From Streptomyces gilvus (GTDB lineage Bacteria > Actinomycetota > Actinomycetes > Streptomycetales > Streptomycetaceae), in NCBI RefSeq assembly GCF_022513565.1, contig NZ_JAKWBE010000022.1, positions 1 through 64,000 of the forward strand: a DNA stretch of 64,000 nucleotides, in the 5' to 3' direction. The notes under the pieces are model-generated. The model was not told the DNA's origin and did no database searches. It worked only from the letters and a program-made list of their open reading frames with translations. The stretch's first letter is position 1. Each line of letters starts with the position of its first letter. Below, in pieces: positions 15,566-24,080 of this stretch. A program made the translations under genes and the position numbers.

Positions 15566-16252
15566 TCAGCGGCCGCTGTTGGCCCCACGACGGCGCATGC
15601 CGAAGAACACGGCACCGCCGCCGACGACGACGAGCGCGCCCGCGACACCGGCGATCAGGCCGGTGTTGGAGTTCGCACCGGTCTCGGCGAGGTTGGAGTC
15701 ACCGGCGGCCGGGGACGGGGCGTTGGACGACGTGGCCGCCGGAGCGGTGCTGTCCGAGGCCGACGGGGTCGGGGTCGGGGACTCCGAGGCCGGGGTGGTG
15801 GCCGGAGAGGTCGTGGCCGGCGCGGTGGTGGCCGGAGCCGTGGTCTCGCCCGTCGAGCAACCCTCGGCCGGGGTGGTCAGGTTCGGCGTGATGTCACCGA
15901 CCTCACGCTTGCCGGCCGTGACGTGGATGCGGTACTCGGCCTTCGGCGCCCAGTCCTCGGCGAAGGTGATGGTGACACCCTCGCGGGAACCGGTGACGTC
16001 CTGCGAACCGATCTGCTTGACGTCCGAACCGTTGTTCTCGAGGTAAACGGTGACGGTCGCTTTGGTACCCGAGGCGTCGACGTCCTTGACGGTGATGACG
16101 CCCTTGCCGTCCTGACACGCAGCGGCGGCGGAGAACTCAGAGATGCTGCACGCGAGCGCGGAGCCCGCGGCGCTCACGGCGAGCGCGGTCGAGGCCGCGG
16201 CGACGCCCAGGATCTGCACGGAACGTCGGGCGGTACGGCGAGATATGGTCAC
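15566..16252 (-). CDS. LAETG-anchored surface protein
   Basis: A 228-residue exported protein. It has a signal peptide (basic start MTISRRTARR, hydrophobic core, ALA cleavage region near residues 30-35), then a small domain with two to three Cys (about residues 35-135). A Thr/Pro/Ser-rich stalk follows, then the sorting signal LAETG at residues 187-191, a hydrophobic stretch and a basic tail. Streptomyces class E sortases recognise LAxTG and attach such proteins to peptidoglycan. The N-terminal domain resembles small beta-domains of Streptomyces LAxTG proteins; ligand unknown. The GTG start follows AAGGGCAAAA. The gene is monocistronic, ending at the bidirectional terminator. Confidence 0.92.
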   Translation of the reverse strand: MTISRRTARRSVQILGVAAASTALAVSAAGSALACSISEFSAAAACQDGKGVITVKDVDASGTKATVTVYLENNGSDVKQIGSQDVTGSREGVTITFAEDWAPKAEYRIHVTAGKREVGDITPNLTTPAEGCSTGETTAPATTAPATTSPATTPASESPTPTPSASDSTAPAATSSNAPSPAAGDSNLAETGANSNTGLIAGVAGALVVVGGGAVFFGMRRRGANSGR

Positions 16253-16412
16253 TTTTGCCCTTCACGGGATACGCAATTGAGGGGGGTTGTAAGAGATGTG
16301 AGGCAACAGTGAGGTGAGGCTTCACACTCCCCAGGAGGCTCACAGGTCTATAAGTGTTTCATAAGAAGTGTCAACGCATATGCTCACCCCGGGCGTTGGC
16401 TTTGCCTCCTTA

Positions 16413-17534
16413 TTAACCACCGATACGTTTCAATGCCTCAGGGGCGTCCTCGATCCGGTCAACGAGGGCGATACGGGACTCCATCGAGCGTTCCCGGGCG
16501 AGTGATCGCAAGAGGGGCCACGCCGGCAGCCGCTCCGTCCAGTGCTCCCGGTCGACGAGCACCATCGGCGTCGGTTCACCGCGCGACTCGTAGTAGTTGG
16601 GCGTCGCGTTGTCGAAGATCTCCTGTACGGTCCCGGCCGCGCCCGGCAGGAACACCACGCCCGCGTTGCACCGGGCCAGCAGTCCGTCCTCGCGGGTGGC
16701 GTTGGCGAAGTACTTGGCGATGTGCGAGGCGAAGGGGTTCGGCGGCTCGTGGCCGTAGAACCAGGTGGGGATGCCGATGGAGTGGTTGCCCTTCGGCCAG
16801 CGGGAGCGCACCTCGAAGGCGGCCCGCGCCCACTCGGTGATCGACGGGGTGAACGACGGGGCGGCACCGAGGAGTTCGCATGCCTCGTCCAGCACCGCGT
16901 CCTCGTACGGCGCCGCGTACGCGCCCAGGTTCGCCGCCTCCATCGCGCCCGGGCCGCCACCGGTCGCCACGGTCAGCCCGGCGCGGCTCAGCTCCCGGCC
17001 GAGGCGCGCGGCACCGGCGTACGCCTGCGTGCCGCGTGCCATGGCGTGGCCGCCCATCACGCCCACCACCCGGGCTCCGCGCAGGAGTTCGTCCAGGGCG
17101 TCGGAGACGGAGTCGTCGTGGACGGCGCGCAGCATCGAGGCGTATATGTCGCCGTCCGCCTTGGTGCGCTGGAACCAGGCGTAGGCGAGGGCGTCGGGTG
17201 TCTGCTCGTAACCCTTGTCCAGGGAGGCGAACAGCTCGTCGGCGGTGTAGAGGTGGCCGCGGTAGGGGTCGAACGGGAGATGCGGGACCGGGGGGAAGAC
17301 CAGGGCGCCGTCGGCTCGGATCTTCTGCTCGGCGTCCGCCCGCATCGGGCAGCCCAGGAAGACCGCGCCGGCGGTGTCCGTGGTGAGCAACTCCCTTGTG
17401 CGGTCCGTCAGATCGACGCCCTGTACGCGGTGGCCGGCGAGGGTGCCGCGGGCCGAGACCGTCGCGTCGAAGTCCTCGAGCGTCTCGATCTCGCGCTCGT
17501 CGTGGTGGGCCGCATGGGCCGGGCTCGTCTGCAC
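16413..17534 (-). CDS. LOG-family Rossmann-fold nucleotide-binding protein
   Basis: A 373-residue protein of the LOG/lysine decarboxylase-like superfamily. The nucleotide-binding core is visible as ARVVGVMGGHAMARG (about residue 133), ATGGGPGAMEAAN (about 170) and FLPGAAGTVQEIFD (about 297). The last corresponds to the PGGxGTxxE signature, with Ala replacing one Gly. Short LOG proteins are cytokinin-type phosphoribohydrolases. This longer form with an N-terminal extension is of the Rossmann-fold 'TIGR00730-related' type and its substrate is unknown. The start GTG at 17534 has no ribosome binding site and could be leaderless. The upstream region carries a short tandem duplication. Confidence 0.82.
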   Translation of the reverse strand: MQTSPAHAAHHDEREIETLEDFDATVSARGTLAGHRVQGVDLTDRTRELLTTDTAGAVFLGCPMRADAEQKIRADGALVFPPVPHLPFDPYRGHLYTADELFASLDKGYEQTPDALAYAWFQRTKADGDIYASMLRAVHDDSVSDALDELLRGARVVGVMGGHAMARGTQAYAGAARLGRELSRAGLTVATGGGPGAMEAANLGAYAAPYEDAVLDEACELLGAAPSFTPSITEWARAAFEVRSRWPKGNHSIGIPTWFYGHEPPNPFASHIAKYFANATREDGLLARCNAGVVFLPGAAGTVQEIFDNATPNYYESRGEPTPMVLVDREHWTERLPAWPLLRSLARERSMESRIALVDRIEDAPEALKRIGG

Positions 17535-17599
17535 GGGCCCATGCTAGGCACCCCGTGGGTTCAGTCACGGGCCCATGCCACGCAACCCCGTGGGTTCAG
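17532..17599. repeat. Tandem near-duplicate of about 34 nt
   Basis: Two adjacent copies share CACGGGCCCATGC at the start and ACCCCGTGGGTTCAG at the end (17532-17564 and 17566-17599), differing only by a few central bases. The first copy covers the start codon of the LOG gene, the second the stop of the VOC gene. Confidence 0.85.
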
Positions 17600-18003
17600 C
17601 TCTGGACCGCTGCCGGGTCCATCCACACGACCTCCCAGGAGTGGCCGTCGAGGTCGTCGAAGGAGCGGCCGTACATGTAACCGTGGTCCTGGACGTCGTC
17701 GTTGGCCCTGCCGCCCGCGGCGACGGCCTTCTCGACCAGCTCGTCGACCTTCTCGCGGCTCTCGGCGCTCAGACAGATCAGCACCTCGCTGGTCCGCGTC
17801 GAGTCCGCGATCTCCTTCTTGGTGAAGTCGGCGTAGCGCTGCTTGCTGAGCAGCATCGTCACGATGGTGTCGCTGATCACGACGCAGGCGCAGTCGTCGC
17901 CGCTGAACTGGGGGTTGATCGTGTAGCCGAGCTCCGTGAAGAACTTCTTCGACGCGTCGACGTCGTTCGTGGCCAGGTTCACGAAGATCATCTGCTGGTA
18001 CAT
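17596..18003 (-). CDS. VOC (glyoxalase/bleomycin-resistance fold) family protein
   Basis: A 135-residue protein of the vicinal oxygen chelate fold: paired beta-alpha-beta-beta-beta modules with NLATNDVDASKKFFTELGY at the start, FDDLDGHSWEVVWMDP at the end and YMYGRSFDDLDG preceding it. The metal-site Glu is in WEVVW. Proteins of this subgroup are generic glyoxalase/dioxygenase-fold proteins with no assigned substrate. The ATG at 18003 follows GGGAGAGACCCGC and is preferred over the in-frame GTG 15 nt upstream. Confidence 0.87.
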   Translation of the reverse strand: MYQQMIFVNLATNDVDASKKFFTELGYTINPQFSGDDCACVVISDTIVTMLLSKQRYADFTKKEIADSTRTSEVLICLSAESREKVDELVEKAVAAGGRANDDVQDHGYMYGRSFDDLDGHSWEVVWMDPAAVQS

Positions 18004-18105
18004 GCGGGTCTCTCCCATCGGGCGGGGTGTGCTGTTCGATGGGGTAGACCGGGGGCGCCGGCGGAACTCATCGGTGGCCGGGGGATGTGTTTCCCCGGGG
18101 TGCGC

Positions 18106-19464
18106 TCAGCGGGTGAGGGGGAGTACCGCGAGGTCGGTCACCAGCAGGGTCAGCGGGGTGAAGAGGGTCAGCAGGGCGGCGGCGCGCAGGGCGGCGGCGG
18201 TGCGGAGCATCGTGGCGGGGGCGCCGAGGCGGACCAGGGCCGCCGTGGTGTCGGCCCGGGCCTGTCTGGCCTCCACGGCGGCCGTCAGCAGGGTGGCCAG
18301 GGTGCAGCCGGTGACCAGCACGGTGCCGAGGGTGGCGAGGGGCCCGAAGGAGGGCTCCGAGGGGTCGTAGAGCGTGGACATGGCGTACGCGGCGGAGGCG
18401 ACGGCGCAGACGACGCCGAGGGGGCGGCCGATACGGGTGGCCTCCTCCATCAGGACGCGGCCCGCCAGGAGGCGCAGGGCGCCGGGGCCGGCGGACTGCA
18501 GCAGGCGGCCGGTGAGATGGGTGAGGGCGGGGGCGGCGAGGGCCAGACCGAGGACGGTCAGGGCGAGGCCGACGAGCACGGCGGGGGTGGCGGTGGTGAG
18601 GCCGTCGGGCAGTTCGACGGTCCGGCTCTGGGTCGTACGGCCCGCGTAGGCCTCCACGGCCAGACCCGCGGCGAGGGTCGCGATGCCCCAGGGGAGGCCG
18701 GACGGGGCGGTGCGGGGGGCCGGGGGCCGGGTGGGGTCCTCGTCCGGAGTGTCAGGTGGTGTCTCGACGGTCCGCGCCGATGCGACACCCTCCGCGCCGC
18801 GCCCGTCCGTGGGCGGCCGTGAGGTGGGGCGGCCCCCGTGGAGGCGGGCGCCGAAGCGGCCGGACGCCCCGAACGTCTCCCGTGCGGCCGATCCGCCGTG
18901 GGCGCCGAAGCGGACGTACGAGCGGGCCGTGCCGCGTGTGGTGGCCGGCGGGGTGTCACGGGGGCGCAGGGCGAGCGCCACCGCCGCCGACGCCAGCACC
19001 GGGACCAGGGACAGGAGCGTCACGGATGCCGGGACGGGCAACGGCCGGTCCGCCGCCAGGGCGTCCGCCGCCGCGCCGTCGAAGGGGATGCCTGTCAGGT
19101 CGCCCCGCAGGTACAGGAAGAGCAGGAGGGCGAGGACGGAGCCCAGGGTGGTGGACAGGGCCGTCGTGGTGGCCGCGATGGTCATCAGACGGGCCGGCCC
19201 CAGGCCGATGGAGGACAGGCCCGGGCGGGGCTTCGTGGCCGGATCGGTACGGGAGACCGCGATCGCCAGCTGGACCGTGGCCGCCAGCGGTGTCAGGCAC
19301 CAGGCCAGGCGGAGGGCCGAGGAGGACGGGGAGGCGGGGTGGCTCAGGGCGTGACCGAGGCTGCACAGGAGCAGGAAGCCGGTGCCGCCCGAGGCCAGGG
19401 TCACCAGCAGCCGGCGCAGCTGGACGGCCGGAGGGGCGGTGCGGGTCAGACGGAGAGCGAGCAC
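18106..19464 (-). CDS. FtsX-like ABC transporter permease
   Basis: A 452-residue membrane protein with about eight to ten hydrophobic segments. A long hydrophilic central region of low conservation (about residues 190-255, rich in Pro, Arg and Thr) separates the two membrane halves. The C-terminal half (from LTHLTGRLLQSAGPGALRLLAGR) resembles the FtsX/MacB permease fold. The GTG at 19464 lies inside the 3' end of the ATPase gene (19-nt overlap), so the two are co-translated. Substrate is unknown; such pairs in actinobacteria export peptides or lipids or signal cell-envelope stress. Confidence 0.82.
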   Translation of the reverse strand: MLALRLTRTAPPAVQLRRLLVTLASGGTGFLLLCSLGHALSHPASPSSSALRLAWCLTPLAATVQLAIAVSRTDPATKPRPGLSSIGLGPARLMTIAATTTALSTTLGSVLALLLFLYLRGDLTGIPFDGAAADALAADRPLPVPASVTLLSLVPVLASAAVALALRPRDTPPATTRGTARSYVRFGAHGGSAARETFGASGRFGARLHGGRPTSRPPTDGRGAEGVASARTVETPPDTPDEDPTRPPAPRTAPSGLPWGIATLAAGLAVEAYAGRTTQSRTVELPDGLTTATPAVLVGLALTVLGLALAAPALTHLTGRLLQSAGPGALRLLAGRVLMEEATRIGRPLGVVCAVASAAYAMSTLYDPSEPSFGPLATLGTVLVTGCTLATLLTAAVEARQARADTTAALVRLGAPATMLRTAAALRAAALLTLFTPLTLLVTDLAVLPLTR

Positions 19465-20246
19465 GCGGCCCCCTGGCCCTCGGACGCGGCCCCCCGGCCG
19501 CCCGGCCCGCTCCGTCGGCTCTCCGGGCCCCGCGCCTCCGGCTCCGCCATCGGCGGGAGGTGGACCGTGTTGACCCGGCGGCCGTCGAGCAGGGCCACCG
19601 TGCGGTCGGCGAGGGCCGCCGTCTCCGCGTCGTGGGTCGCCAGGACCACCGTGATGCCGTGGGAGCGGGCCGCGGTGGTCAGCGTCCGCAGGACGTGCGC
19701 CCGGTCCGCGCGGTGCAGCGGAGCCGTCGGCTCGTCGGCGAACAGGACCGTCGGCGCGGGGGCCAGGGCGCGGGCGATCGAGACGCGCTGGCGTTCCGCC
19801 TGGGTCAGTTCGTGCGGACGGTTGCGGGAGCGGTCGCCGACGTCGAGGCGTTCCAGCCACTCCAGCGCGGCCGTCCTGGCCCGGCGGCGGCTCGTGCCGC
19901 GTAGCATCAGGGGGAGCGCCGCGTTCTCCCAGACGTTCAGCTCGGGGACCAGGACCGGCGCCGGGTCGATCCAGCCGAACCGGTCGCGGCGCAGCCGTTC
20001 CCGGGTCAGCGGGCCCATCGTGTGGACGGGCACGCTGTTGAACCAGACCTCGCCGCGCTGGGCCGGCACCAGTCCGGACAGACAGCGCAGCAGGGTCGTC
20101 TTGCCGCTGCCGCGCGGCCCGCTGACGGCGAGGATCTCGCCCTCCCGGACGCCGATGGAGACGCCGCCGAGGCCGGGGGAGCCGTCCTTGTGGGTGAAGT
20201 GCAGGGCGCGTGCCCAGAGAACGTCGTTGTCGGGCGGGGCCTGCAT
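19446..20246 (-). CDS. ABC transporter ATP-binding protein, MacB/LolD type
   Basis: A 266-residue ABC ATPase. Walker A is GPRGSGKTT (about residues 43-51), Walker B is TVLFADEP and the H-loop is LATHDAET. The ABC signature is unusual: LTQAERQR instead of LSGGQxQR, so the two glycines that contact ATP are missing. The rest of the fold is intact, so the protein is either weakly active or uses an altered ATP site. A low-complexity C-terminal tail from about residue 230 (PEARGPESRRSGPGG) extends beyond the usual family length. It is translated ahead of and coupled to the permease. Confidence 0.88.
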   Translation of the reverse strand: MQAPPDNDVLWARALHFTHKDGSPGLGGVSIGVREGEILAVSGPRGSGKTTLLRCLSGLVPAQRGEVWFNSVPVHTMGPLTRERLRRDRFGWIDPAPVLVPELNVWENAALPLMLRGTSRRRARTAALEWLERLDVGDRSRNRPHELTQAERQRVSIARALAPAPTVLFADEPTAPLHRADRAHVLRTLTTAARSHGITVVLATHDAETAALADRTVALLDGRRVNTVHLPPMAEPEARGPESRRSGPGGRGAASEGQGAACSLSV

Positions 20247-20373
20247 GCGCGTACACCTCGTTCTGATCCGTTTTCCCTGCCGCGATCCCCCGTGCGGGGG
20301 AACGATGACAGGGCCGATCGGTTACCAGGCACGCTAAGGAGCCGGGAGCGGAACGCCGGACAAAACGCGGCCA

Positions 20374-20406
20374 GGGCGCACCCTTGTCACTCGGACGGGT
20401 GCGCCC
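20374..20406. terminator. Terminator hairpin after the aminotransferase gene
   Basis: A perfect 10-bp stem, GGGCGCACCC and GGGTGCGCCC, with a 13-nt loop lies 33 nt beyond the stop of the leftward aminotransferase gene and before the promoter of the ABC genes. Confidence 0.82.
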
Positions 20407-20438
20407 CGGGGCCATATAAGCGGCTGAACCGCCGGAGG

Positions 20439-21821
20439 CTAGAGCTTCGTCCACGCCTCCGTCAGCGTCGCGCGCAGGATCTGCTCGATCTCGTCGAACG
20501 TGTCCTGGTTGGAGATCAGCGGCGGAGCGAGCTGGACGACCGGGTCGCCGCGGTCGTCGGCACGGCAGTACAGGCCGTTGTCGAAGAGGGCCTTGGAGAG
20601 GAAGCCGTACAGGACGCGCTCGGTCTCCTCGTCGTTGAAGGACTCCTTGGTGGCCTTGTCCTTCACCAGCTCGATGCCGTAGAAGAAGCCGTTGCCGCGG
20701 ACGTCGCCGACGATCGGCAGGTCGTGCAGCTTCTCCAGGGTGGAGCGGAACGCGCCCTCGTTGTCCAGCACGTGCTGGTTGAGGCCCTCGCGCTCGAAGA
20801 GGTCGAGGTTGGCCAGGCCCACCGCGGCGGAGACCGGGTGGCCGCCGAAGGTGTAGCCGTGCAGGAAGGTGTTGTCGCCCTTGTAGAAGGGCTCGGCGAG
20901 GCGGTCGGAGACGATGCAGGCGCCGATCGGGGAGTAGCCCGAGGTCATGCCCTTGGCGCAGGTGATCATGTCCGGGACGTAGCCGAACTTGTCGCAGGCG
21001 AACATCGTGCCGAGGCGGCCGAAGGCGCAGATGACCTCGTCCGAGACGAGCAGCACGTCGTACTGGTCGCAGATCTCGCGCACCCGCTGGAAGTAGCCGG
21101 GCGGGGGCGGGAAGCAGCCGCCGGCGTTCTGCACGGGCTCCAGGAAGACCGCGGCGACCGTGTCGGGGCCCTCGAAGAGGATCTGCTGCTCGATCTGGTC
21201 GGCGGCCCAGCGGCCGAAGGCCTCGGGGTCGTCGCCGAAGATCGGGGCGCGGTAGATGTTGGTGTTCGGCACCTTGTGCGCGCCGGGGACCAGCGGCTCG
21301 AACGGCGCCTTCAGGCCGGGCAGGCCGGTGATGGACAGGGCGCCCTGCGGGGTGCCGTGGTAGGCGACCGCGCGGGAGATGACCTTGTGCTTGGTGGGCT
21401 TGCCGACCAGCTTGAAGTACTGCTTGGCCAGCTTCCAGGCGGTCTCGACCGCCTCGCCGCCGCCGGTGGTGAAGAAGACCTTGTTCAGGTCGCCCGGGGC
21501 GTGGTCGGCCAGCCGCTCGGCGAGCTCCACGGCCTTCGGGTGGGCGTAGGACCAGACCGGGAAGAACGCCAGCTCCTGGGCCTGCTTGAAGGCGGTCTCG
21601 GCGAGTTCCGTGCGGCCGTGACCGGCCTGGACCACGAACAGACCGGCGAGACCGTCGAGGTAGCGCTTGCCCTTGTCGTCGTAGATGTAGGTGCCCTCGC
21701 CGCGCACGATCGTCGGGACGGGGGAGTTCTCGTACGAGGACATGCGGGTGAAGTGCATCCACAGGTGGTCGTACGCGGTCTTGCTGAGGTCCTTCTGGCT
21801 CACGGTTATCGGGTTCCCCAC
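20439..21821 (-). CDS. Class III PLP aminotransferase, polyamine/GABA type
   Basis: A 460-residue enzyme of the aspartate aminotransferase-superfamily class III group (GABA, beta-alanine, putrescine:pyruvate aminotransferases). The PLP lysine is Lys290 in TCAKGMTSGY, the PLP-contacting Asp261 is in LLVSDEVICAFGR, and the phosphate-binding turn TTGGGEAVE is at about 118-126. Cytoplasmic. Neighbours are a Lrp regulator, an aminobutyraldehyde-type dehydrogenase and a polyamine-binding protein, pointing to putrescine or GABA catabolism. The start at 21821 overlaps the regulator's 3' end by 16 nt, so the regulator and this gene are one unit. The exact amino donor is not readable from sequence. Confidence 0.9.
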   Translation of the reverse strand: MGNPITVSQKDLSKTAYDHLWMHFTRMSSYENSPVPTIVRGEGTYIYDDKGKRYLDGLAGLFVVQAGHGRTELAETAFKQAQELAFFPVWSYAHPKAVELAERLADHAPGDLNKVFFTTGGGEAVETAWKLAKQYFKLVGKPTKHKVISRAVAYHGTPQGALSITGLPGLKAPFEPLVPGAHKVPNTNIYRAPIFGDDPEAFGRWAADQIEQQILFEGPDTVAAVFLEPVQNAGGCFPPPPGYFQRVREICDQYDVLLVSDEVICAFGRLGTMFACDKFGYVPDMITCAKGMTSGYSPIGACIVSDRLAEPFYKGDNTFLHGYTFGGHPVSAAVGLANLDLFEREGLNQHVLDNEGAFRSTLEKLHDLPIVGDVRGNGFFYGIELVKDKATKESFNDEETERVLYGFLSKALFDNGLYCRADDRGDPVVQLAPPLISNQDTFDEIEQILRATLTEAWTKL

Positions 21822-22324
21822 ATGTAGGTCTGCTTCTTCAGCTTCAGGTAGACGAAGCTCTCGGTGGAGCGCACGCCGGGCAGTGACCGGATGCGTTTGT
21901 TGATGACGTCCAGCAGGTGGTCGTCGTCCTCGCAGACGATCTCGGCGAGGATGTCGAACGAGCCCGCGGTCATCACCACGTACTCGACTTCCGACATGTC
22001 GGTCAGCGCCTCCGCGATCTTCTCGACATCGCCCTCGACGTTGATCCCGACCATCGCCTGTCGGCGGAAGCCCACGGTGAGCGGGTCCGTGACGGCGACG
22101 ATCTGCATCACGCCCTGGTCGAGCAGCTTCTGCACGCGCTGGCGCACGGCCGCCTCGGACAGGCCCACGGCCTTGCCGATCGCGGCGTACGGGCGCCTGC
22201 CGTCCTCCTGGAGCTGTTCGATGATGGCGAGGGAGACGGCATCCAGATGGGGAGTGCCGTTCCTGGACTCGCGGGTGGAGTCCCTCTGCTCTGCGCTTCG
22301 ACTGGCCACGACCTCACTGTGCAC
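21806..22324 (-). CDS. Lrp/AsnC-family transcriptional regulator
   Basis: A regulator of about 172 residues. The N-terminal winged HTH (LDAVSLAIIEQLQEDGRRPYAAIGKAVGLSEAAVRQRV) is followed by the RAM/AsnC ligand-binding domain (QAMVGINVEGDVEKIAEALTDM...). Lrp proteins sense amino acids and usually control adjacent catabolic genes, here probably the polyamine/GABA genes on both sides. Two GTG starts, 22324 and 22309, are plausible; 22324 (MHSEVVASRS) is given. It is divergent from the aldehyde dehydrogenase gene and overlaps the aminotransferase start. Confidence 0.93.
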   Translation of the reverse strand: MHSEVVASRSAEQRDSTRESRNGTPHLDAVSLAIIEQLQEDGRRPYAAIGKAVGLSEAAVRQRVQKLLDQGVMQIVAVTDPLTVGFRRQAMVGINVEGDVEKIAEALTDMSEVEYVVMTAGSFDILAEIVCEDDDHLLDVINKRIRSLPGVRSTESFVYLKLKKQTYMWGTR

Positions 22325-22527
22325 GACCTCTCGACAGTTCCGCAAGGGCGGATCAATGAAATTCGTTGTTTACGCGTCTGAGACCTGCGGATTTCGCAGC
22401 AGTCCGCCGATCGGGGGTGTTGAAAACGTCGGCTCTCGGATTACTGTGGGTGTCTCAGCCAATGGACACGTTGGCTCCACTCGAACTTTTCCACTCGAAC
22501 TTTCCACTCGAACTTGGAGGGCCGGCA
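22325..22527. promoter_or_regulatory. Divergent regulator/dehydrogenase control region
   Basis: This 203-nt spacer lies between the Lrp gene and the aldehyde dehydrogenase gene. It holds a small perfect dyad CTGCG-gattt-CGCAG (22385-22399) in a locally AT-richer patch (around 22356-22375), a plausible Lrp binding region. It also holds the triple repeat listed separately. Confidence 0.55.
22477..22515 (+). repeat. Three direct copies of a 12-mer in the dehydrogenase leader
   Basis: CCACTCGAACTT occurs at 22477-22488, 22491-22502 and 22504-22515. The last copy ends directly before the GGAGG ribosome binding site (22516-22520) of the dehydrogenase. Spacing is 14 and 13 nt. Confidence 0.95.
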
Positions 22528-23967
22528 GTGAGCACCGAGCTGCGTCGTCTGCGCAACTACATCGACGGTGAGTTCCGGGACGCCGCCGACGGACGGACCA
22601 CCGAGGTGGTCAACCCCGTGACGGGCGAGGCCTACGCGACCGCGCCGCTGTCCGGGCCGGCGGACGTCGACGCCGCGATGGCGGCCGCCGCCGCGGCCTT
22701 CCCGGCCTGGCGGGACACGACTCCGGCCGAGCGGCAGAAGCACCTGCTGAAGATCGCGGACGCGTTCGAGGAGCGCGCCGAGGAACTGATCGCGGCCGAG
22801 GTCGAGAACACGGGCAAGCCGATCGGACTCACGCGGTCCGAGGAGATCCCGCCCATGGTCGACCAGATCCGCTTCTTCGCGGGCGCGGCCCGGATGCTGG
22901 AGGGGCGCTCGGCCGGCGAGTACATGGAGGGGCTCACCTCCATCGTCCGCCGCGAGCCGGTCGGCGTCTGCGCGCAGGTCGCGCCGTGGAACTACCCGAT
23001 GATGATGGCCGTGTGGAAGTTCGCCCCGGCCATCGCGGCCGGCAACACGGTGGTGCTGAAGCCGTCCGACACCACGCCCGCCTCGACCGTGCTGATCGCG
23101 GAGATCATCGGGGAGATCCTGCCGAAGGGCGTCTTCAACGTCATCACCGGTGACCGGGAGACCGGCCGGCTGATGGTCGAGCACCCGACCCCCGCGATGG
23201 CCTCCATCACCGGGTCCGTGCGCGCGGGCATGCAGGTCGCCGAGTCCGCGTCCAGGGACCTGAAGCGGGTCCACCTGGAGCTGGGCGGCAAGGCGCCGGT
23301 CGTCGTCTTCGAGGACACGGACATCGCCAAGGCCGTGGAGGACATCTCCGTGGCCGGGTTCTTCAACGCCGGGCAGGACTGTACGGCGGCCACGCGCGTG
23401 CTCGTCCAGGAGTCCGTCCACGACGAGTTCGTCGCGGCGCTCGCGAAGGCCGCCGCCGAGACCAAGACCGGGCAGCCGGACGACGAGGACGTGCTCTTCG
23501 GTCCGCTGAACAACCCCAACCAGCTCAAGCAGGTGACCGGGTTCATCGAGCGGCTGCCCGCGCACGCCAAGGTCGAGACCGGCGGCCACCAGGTCGGTGA
23601 CAAGGGCTACTTCTACGCGCCGACCGTCGTCTCCGGGCTCAAGCAGGACGACGAGATCATCCAGAAGGAGGTCTTCGGACCGGTCATCACCGTCCAGTCC
23701 TTCCGGGACGAGGACCAGGCCGTGGAGTGGGCCAACGGCGTCGAGTACGCCCTCGCCTCCTCGGTGTGGACCAAGGACCACGGGCGGGCCATGCGGATGT
23801 CGAAGAAGCTGGACTTCGGGTGCGTGTGGATCAACACACACATCCCGCTGGTCGCGGAGATGCCGCACGGCGGCTTCAAGAAGTCGGGCTACGGCAAGGA
23901 CCTGTCGGGCTACGGCTTCGAGGACTACACGCGCATCAAGCACGTGATGACCTCGCTGGAGGCGTAA
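22528..23967 (+). CDS. Aldehyde dehydrogenase, gamma-aminobutyraldehyde type
   Basis: A 479-residue NAD(P)-dependent aldehyde dehydrogenase. The catalytic Cys285 is in NAGQDCTAATR, the general base Glu251 in HLELGGKAP, and NAD-binding segments are VAPWNYPMMM (about 151-160) and SITGSVRAG (about 226-234). Sequence and context suggest oxidation of 4-aminobutanal from putrescine to GABA. The GTG at 22528 is set by GGAGG 7 nt upstream; longer frames run into the leader repeats. Divergent Lrp and downstream polyamine-binding protein genes support a polyamine catabolism role. Betaine aldehyde or another aminoaldehyde remains possible. Confidence 0.92.
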   Translation: MSTELRRLRNYIDGEFRDAADGRTTEVVNPVTGEAYATAPLSGPADVDAAMAAAAAAFPAWRDTTPAERQKHLLKIADAFEERAEELIAAEVENTGKPIGLTRSEEIPPMVDQIRFFAGAARMLEGRSAGEYMEGLTSIVRREPVGVCAQVAPWNYPMMMAVWKFAPAIAAGNTVVLKPSDTTPASTVLIAEIIGEILPKGVFNVITGDRETGRLMVEHPTPAMASITGSVRAGMQVAESASRDLKRVHLELGGKAPVVVFEDTDIAKAVEDISVAGFFNAGQDCTAATRVLVQESVHDEFVAALAKAAAETKTGQPDDEDVLFGPLNNPNQLKQVTGFIERLPAHAKVETGGHQVGDKGYFYAPTVVSGLKQDDEIIQKEVFGPVITVQSFRDEDQAVEWANGVEYALASSVWTKDHGRAMRMSKKLDFGCVWINTHIPLVAEMPHGGFKKSGYGKDLSGYGFEDYTRIKHVMTSLEA

Positions 23968-23985
23968 AGCGGTACCAGGTGTAAG

Positions 23986-24016
23986 GGGACCGGGCATCGA
24001 CAAGGTGTCCGGTCCC
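23986..24016. terminator. Hairpin after the aldehyde dehydrogenase gene
   Basis: GGGACCGG (23986-23993) pairs with CCGGTCCC (24009-24016) around a 15-nt loop, 19 nt after the stop codon. Confidence 0.6.
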
Positions 24017-24080
24017 GCCGTCTCCCCGCTCGACGCGGCGTCGATTGTCGCCGCGCGGGCGGAGGCGGGATGCTGCGCCC

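Noticed and set aside
19465..21762. Leftward frame continuing upstream of the permease gene
   Set aside because: It runs antisense-shifted through the ATPase and aminotransferase genes and reads as Arg/Pro-rich shadow; the permease begins at GTG 19464.
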